Shown: positions 7,229-8,474 of the stretch, in pieces
Layout of the letters: each line of letters starts with the position of its first letter
Position numbering within the stretch: position 1 is the first letter of the stretch
NCBI GenBank assembly: GCA_937910665.1
Contig: CALEPR010000042.1
Span: forward strand, 1 to 8,474
Length of the DNA: 8,474 nt
Direction of reading: 5' to 3'
From: an uncultured Selenomonadales bacterium
Lineage (GTDB): Bacteria > Bacillota > Negativicutes > Selenomonadales > Selenomonadaceae
The notes under the pieces: generated by a model
What the model saw: the letters and a program-made list of their open reading frames with translations, nothing else
The model's database searches: none
What the model was told of the DNA's origin: nothing
Program-made: the position numbers and the translations under genes

Positions 7229-7765
7229 TCAATCGATTTTGTTGAAAATGCGATCTATCAATCCGCGTTTTTTTAGTCGTTCAATTTGTTGCTCCGCAGT
7301 TTTAAGTCGGCTTTGAATTTCATCGATTTTTTCATTGTCGCGTTTTTGAATCATTTCCTGCATAGCTTGAGCAACTTTCAAATCTGCCTGAAAATCTTTC
7401 GACTGTGATTCAGTTGTAAGCAATTTTTGTTCCGAAACCGACAGTAATTTTTGTGTTTCATTCAAATCTGCCTGAACTTTTATGAGTTGCGATTGGGAGA
7501 CGAGAAGAAGATTTTTTAAATTTTCAATCTCCTCCTGCAACTCCTTCACCCGTTCAGACTCTTCCTGCTCAATAACTGAAATTTGAGAGAATCCGCGCAA
7601 CTCGTCAATAATTCGCACCGCTTCGGCATCAAGAATCCAGCCGTCGGCGGTCTGTTTTGCGTGTTCCACTCCATCAGCGTTTATTTTTTGTAAATTTCTG
7701 TTGATGAACAGTCTGATTCCTGACTTACTAATCTTGTAACGATTCATCAAATCTTGTGTATTCAG
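7229..7765 (-). CDS. winged-helix/coiled-coil protein, first gene of the NurA-HerA operon
   Basis: 178 aa if read from CTG 7765. Residues 1-58 (TQDLMNRYKISKSGIRLFI, then a strand-rich part with DGWILDAEAVRIIDEL) look like a MerR/KfrA/DUF536-type winged helix; residues 60-168 are a long heptad coiled coil rich in Glu, Lys, Gln and Leu; the tail is basic (RLKKRGLIDRIF). Start: the frame continues upstream to an ATG at 7870, but those 35 residues are translated from the tandem repeat and look unrelated. GGGGGAG (7774-7780) is 8 nt before the CTG, which would give the natural beginning MNTQDLMNRY; ATG 7747 is 26 nt away. A rare CTG start is therefore favoured, with TTG 7750 and ATG 7747 as alternatives. 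No specific function is recognised; it could be an operon regulator or a DNA-binding scaffold for NurA-HerA. Only 57 bp without a terminator separate it from nurA. Confidence 0.65.
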   Translation of the reverse strand: MNTQDLMNRYKISKSGIRLFINRNLQKINADGVEHAKQTADGWILDAEAVRIIDELRGFSQISVIEQEESERVKELQEEIENLKNLLLVSQSQLIKVQADLNETQKLLSVSEQKLLTTESQSKDFQADLKVAQAMQEMIQKRDNEKIDEIQSRLKTAEQQIERLKKRGLIDRIFNKID

Positions 7766-7911
7766 GACAGATTCTCCCCCTTTTATTGACGGCACATTTG
7801 TTGCGCGTGTTGCGCCTGAGTGTGCGAAAAAACGTTGTAGGTGTTGGACTGACGCGAGGCACACAAACACAACTTGTTGTGTGTCGAAAGATTATTGCGG
7901 CAGGATTTGAA

Positions 7912-8049
7912 ATGTTGACGAAAATTAGGTGGCACATTTGTTGCGAGTGTTGCGTCCGAGCGTGTGAAAAACGTCGTAAGTGTTGGACTGACGCGAGGCA
8001 CATAGACGCAACTTGTTGCGTGTCGGAATATTATTGCGGCAGGATTTGA
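7912..8049 (+). CDS. possible Cys-rich mini-protein 1, repeat-encoded
   Basis: 45 codons from an ATG with AGGA 6 nt upstream, starting in repeat unit 1 and running through unit 2. The product begins MLTKIRWHICCECC and has nine cysteines in pairs and singles. Its TGA (8047-8049) is one base before the ATG of the next copy, an arrangement that would couple translation. No family is recognised, and with repeat DNA open in several frames it may not be expressed. Confidence 0.2.
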   Translation: MLTKIRWHICCECCVRACEKRRKCWTDARHIDATCCVSEYYCGRI

Positions 8050-8050
8050 A

Positions 8051-8125
8051 ATGTTGACGAAAATTAGGAGGCACATTTGTTGCGAGTGTTGTGCTGAAAC
8101 TCATAAAATTTGCAATAAATGTTGA
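8051..8125 (+). CDS. possible Cys-rich mini-protein 2, repeat-encoded
   Basis: 24 codons with the same ribosome binding site and start as the preceding copy. The product begins MLTKIRRHICCECC and ends HKICNKC, so six of its 24 residues are Cys. The stop falls inside the diverged core of repeat unit 3. It is too short to judge on its own; listed because the start region is repeated exactly. Confidence 0.15.
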   Translation: MLTKIRRHICCECCAETHKICNKC

Positions 8126-8189
8126 ATTGACGTGAGGCACATAGACGCAACTTGTTGTGTGTCGGAAGATTATTTCGGCAGGATTTGAA

Positions 8190-8348
8190 ATGTTGACGAA
8201 AATTATGTGGCACATTTGTTGCCAATGTTCAGCGTGTTGCCAATACGACCCGCTGAATTTGGCGGGTCATTCAACGTATACGGAGCTTCAGAGGGACGAC
8301 GAGCCGCATGATCAGCTGGCAAGTCAGGATGATATGGATCGGTTCTAA
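8190..8348 (+). CDS. possible Cys-rich mini-protein 3, repeat start with unique tail
   Basis: 52 codons. The ribosome binding site and first codons come from the end of repeat unit 3 (MLTKIMWHICCQC), then the frame leaves the array into unique, more GC-rich DNA and encodes a hydrophilic, acidic tail (about residues 19-52) ending DDMDRF. The change from repeat to unique sequence inside the frame suggests either a chance read-through or an older small gene from which the repeat start was copied. No family is recognised. Confidence 0.22.
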   Translation: MLTKIMWHICCQCSACCQYDPLNLAGHSTYTELQRDDEPHDQLASQDDMDRF

Positions 8349-8425
8349 TGCTGAATTGACAGTCTAAGCACACGGTTTTCTGCGTATTCGATCATCGGAG
8401 AGTAATGATAAGGCGATTTCTTTGT
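8223..8425. other. GC-richer spacer without a convincing gene
   Basis: Apart from the possible mini-protein 3 tail, this stretch holds nothing I can assign. It is visibly richer in G+C than the operon. An inverted repeat GACCCGC (8247-8253) / GCGGGTC (8262-8268) with an 8-nt loop could form a stable hairpin, but neither side is followed by a T-run, so a classic intrinsic terminator is not supported. A 21-codon minus-strand frame (8364-8429) overlaps the stop of the partial gene to its right as ATGA; it has no recognisable features. Confidence 0.4.
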
Positions 8426-8473
8426 TCATTTTGCAAGTCTCGCTTTCACTGCATCTATCTTTGAAACCGGTGC
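8426..8473 (-). CDS. possible 3' end of a minus-strand gene (partial)
   Basis: The window edge shows 15 sense codons followed by TGA at 8426-8428 on the minus strand, encoding a product end ...SKIDAVKARLAK, which has the composition of a typical helical protein C-terminus. The gene body lies beyond the window, so neither family nor reading frame can be confirmed; an alternative frame is open to 8364. Confidence 0.3.
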   Translation of the reverse strand, partial: APVSKIDAVKARLAK

Positions 8474-8474
8474 T

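Larger units (their letters stand above)
7791..8222. repeat. three tandem 139-140-bp repeats plus a partial fourth
   Basis: Units begin with GGCACATTTGTTGC at 7791, 7931, 8070 and 8209, giving lengths of 140, 139 and 139 bp before the partial copy. Unit ends are nearly identical (AGGATTTGAAATGTTGACG at 7903, 8042 and 8181), while the core of the third unit (about 8090-8125) has diverged. Each unit holds a small hairpin at 7867-7882, 8006-8021 and 8145-8160. Because unit lengths are not multiples of three, long overlapping frames on both strands run through the array; these are most likely by-products. The array lies directly upstream of the NurA-HerA operon, so any distal operon promoter or regulator site should lie in or beyond it. 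No clear promoter was seen. Confidence 0.92.

Noticed and set aside
7728..8215. Minus-strand ORFs of 90-97 codons through the repeat array
   Set aside because: They are overlapping frames produced by tandem units whose length is not a multiple of three; they lack consistent ribosome binding sites and carry the same peptide pieces in shifted order.
7791..8222. CRISPR array
   Set aside because: Units are 139-140 bp with no alternation of short repeats and unique spacers, and no cas genes are present.
7791..8222. Retron-type noncoding RNA
   Set aside because: Hairpins are present, but no reverse transcriptase is encoded in the window.
8247..8268. Intrinsic terminator
   Set aside because: The GC-rich stem is good, but no T-tract follows on either strand.

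Overview
The window is AT-rich bacterial DNA with strong Shine-Dalgarno sites and a TATAAT-type promoter. It carries an Rpn-family PD-(D/E)XK protein, a type that is multiplied in many anaerobic Bacillota. A low-GC Bacillota anaerobe, perhaps of the Negativicutes, fits best, but this is inference. Apart from one plus-strand gene and possible mini-ORFs, everything reads on the minus strand.

Left part (1-2872). An Rpn-like nuclease/transposase gene (59-1009) with its own extended -10 promoter follows a radical SAM gene (1091-2797). The radical SAM gene appears to lack its true 5' end. Conserved-looking coding sequence continues upstream of the usable start to an in-frame stop at 2873-2875, with no start codon and no recognisable N-terminal module. 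This looks like a breakpoint.

Middle (2873-3827). A 70-nt imperfect hairpin with perfect 12-bp arms (2888-2957) is followed by a plus-strand free-standing GIY-YIG homing-type endonuclease with five NUMOD3 repeats and a C-terminal helix-turn-helix. It ends 2 bp from the convergent HNH gene.

Main block (3830-7765, minus strand, transcribed right to left). Four closely packed genes encode a small winged-helix/coiled-coil protein, a NurA-like nuclease, a HerA-like ATPase and an HNH endonuclease. Gaps are 57, 10 and 8 bp, and the herA ribosome binding site overlaps the nurA stop codon. NurA and HerA are known partners in DNA end processing, and bacterial versions occur in defence loci, so this is the best candidate for an uncharacterised anti-phage or DNA-processing system. 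The HerA protein stops just before the segment that should hold Walker B and the arginine finger, and the HNH gene begins where that segment would be.

Right part (7766-8474). Three head-to-tail repeats of about 139 bp (7791-8208, with a partial fourth to 8222) lie upstream of the operon. Each contains a small hairpin whose stem shows a compensatory base change between copies, and each carries a ribosome binding site plus the start of a Cys-rich mini-ORF. Beyond them is about 200 bp of visibly more GC-rich DNA without a convincing gene, then possibly the last codons of another minus-strand gene.
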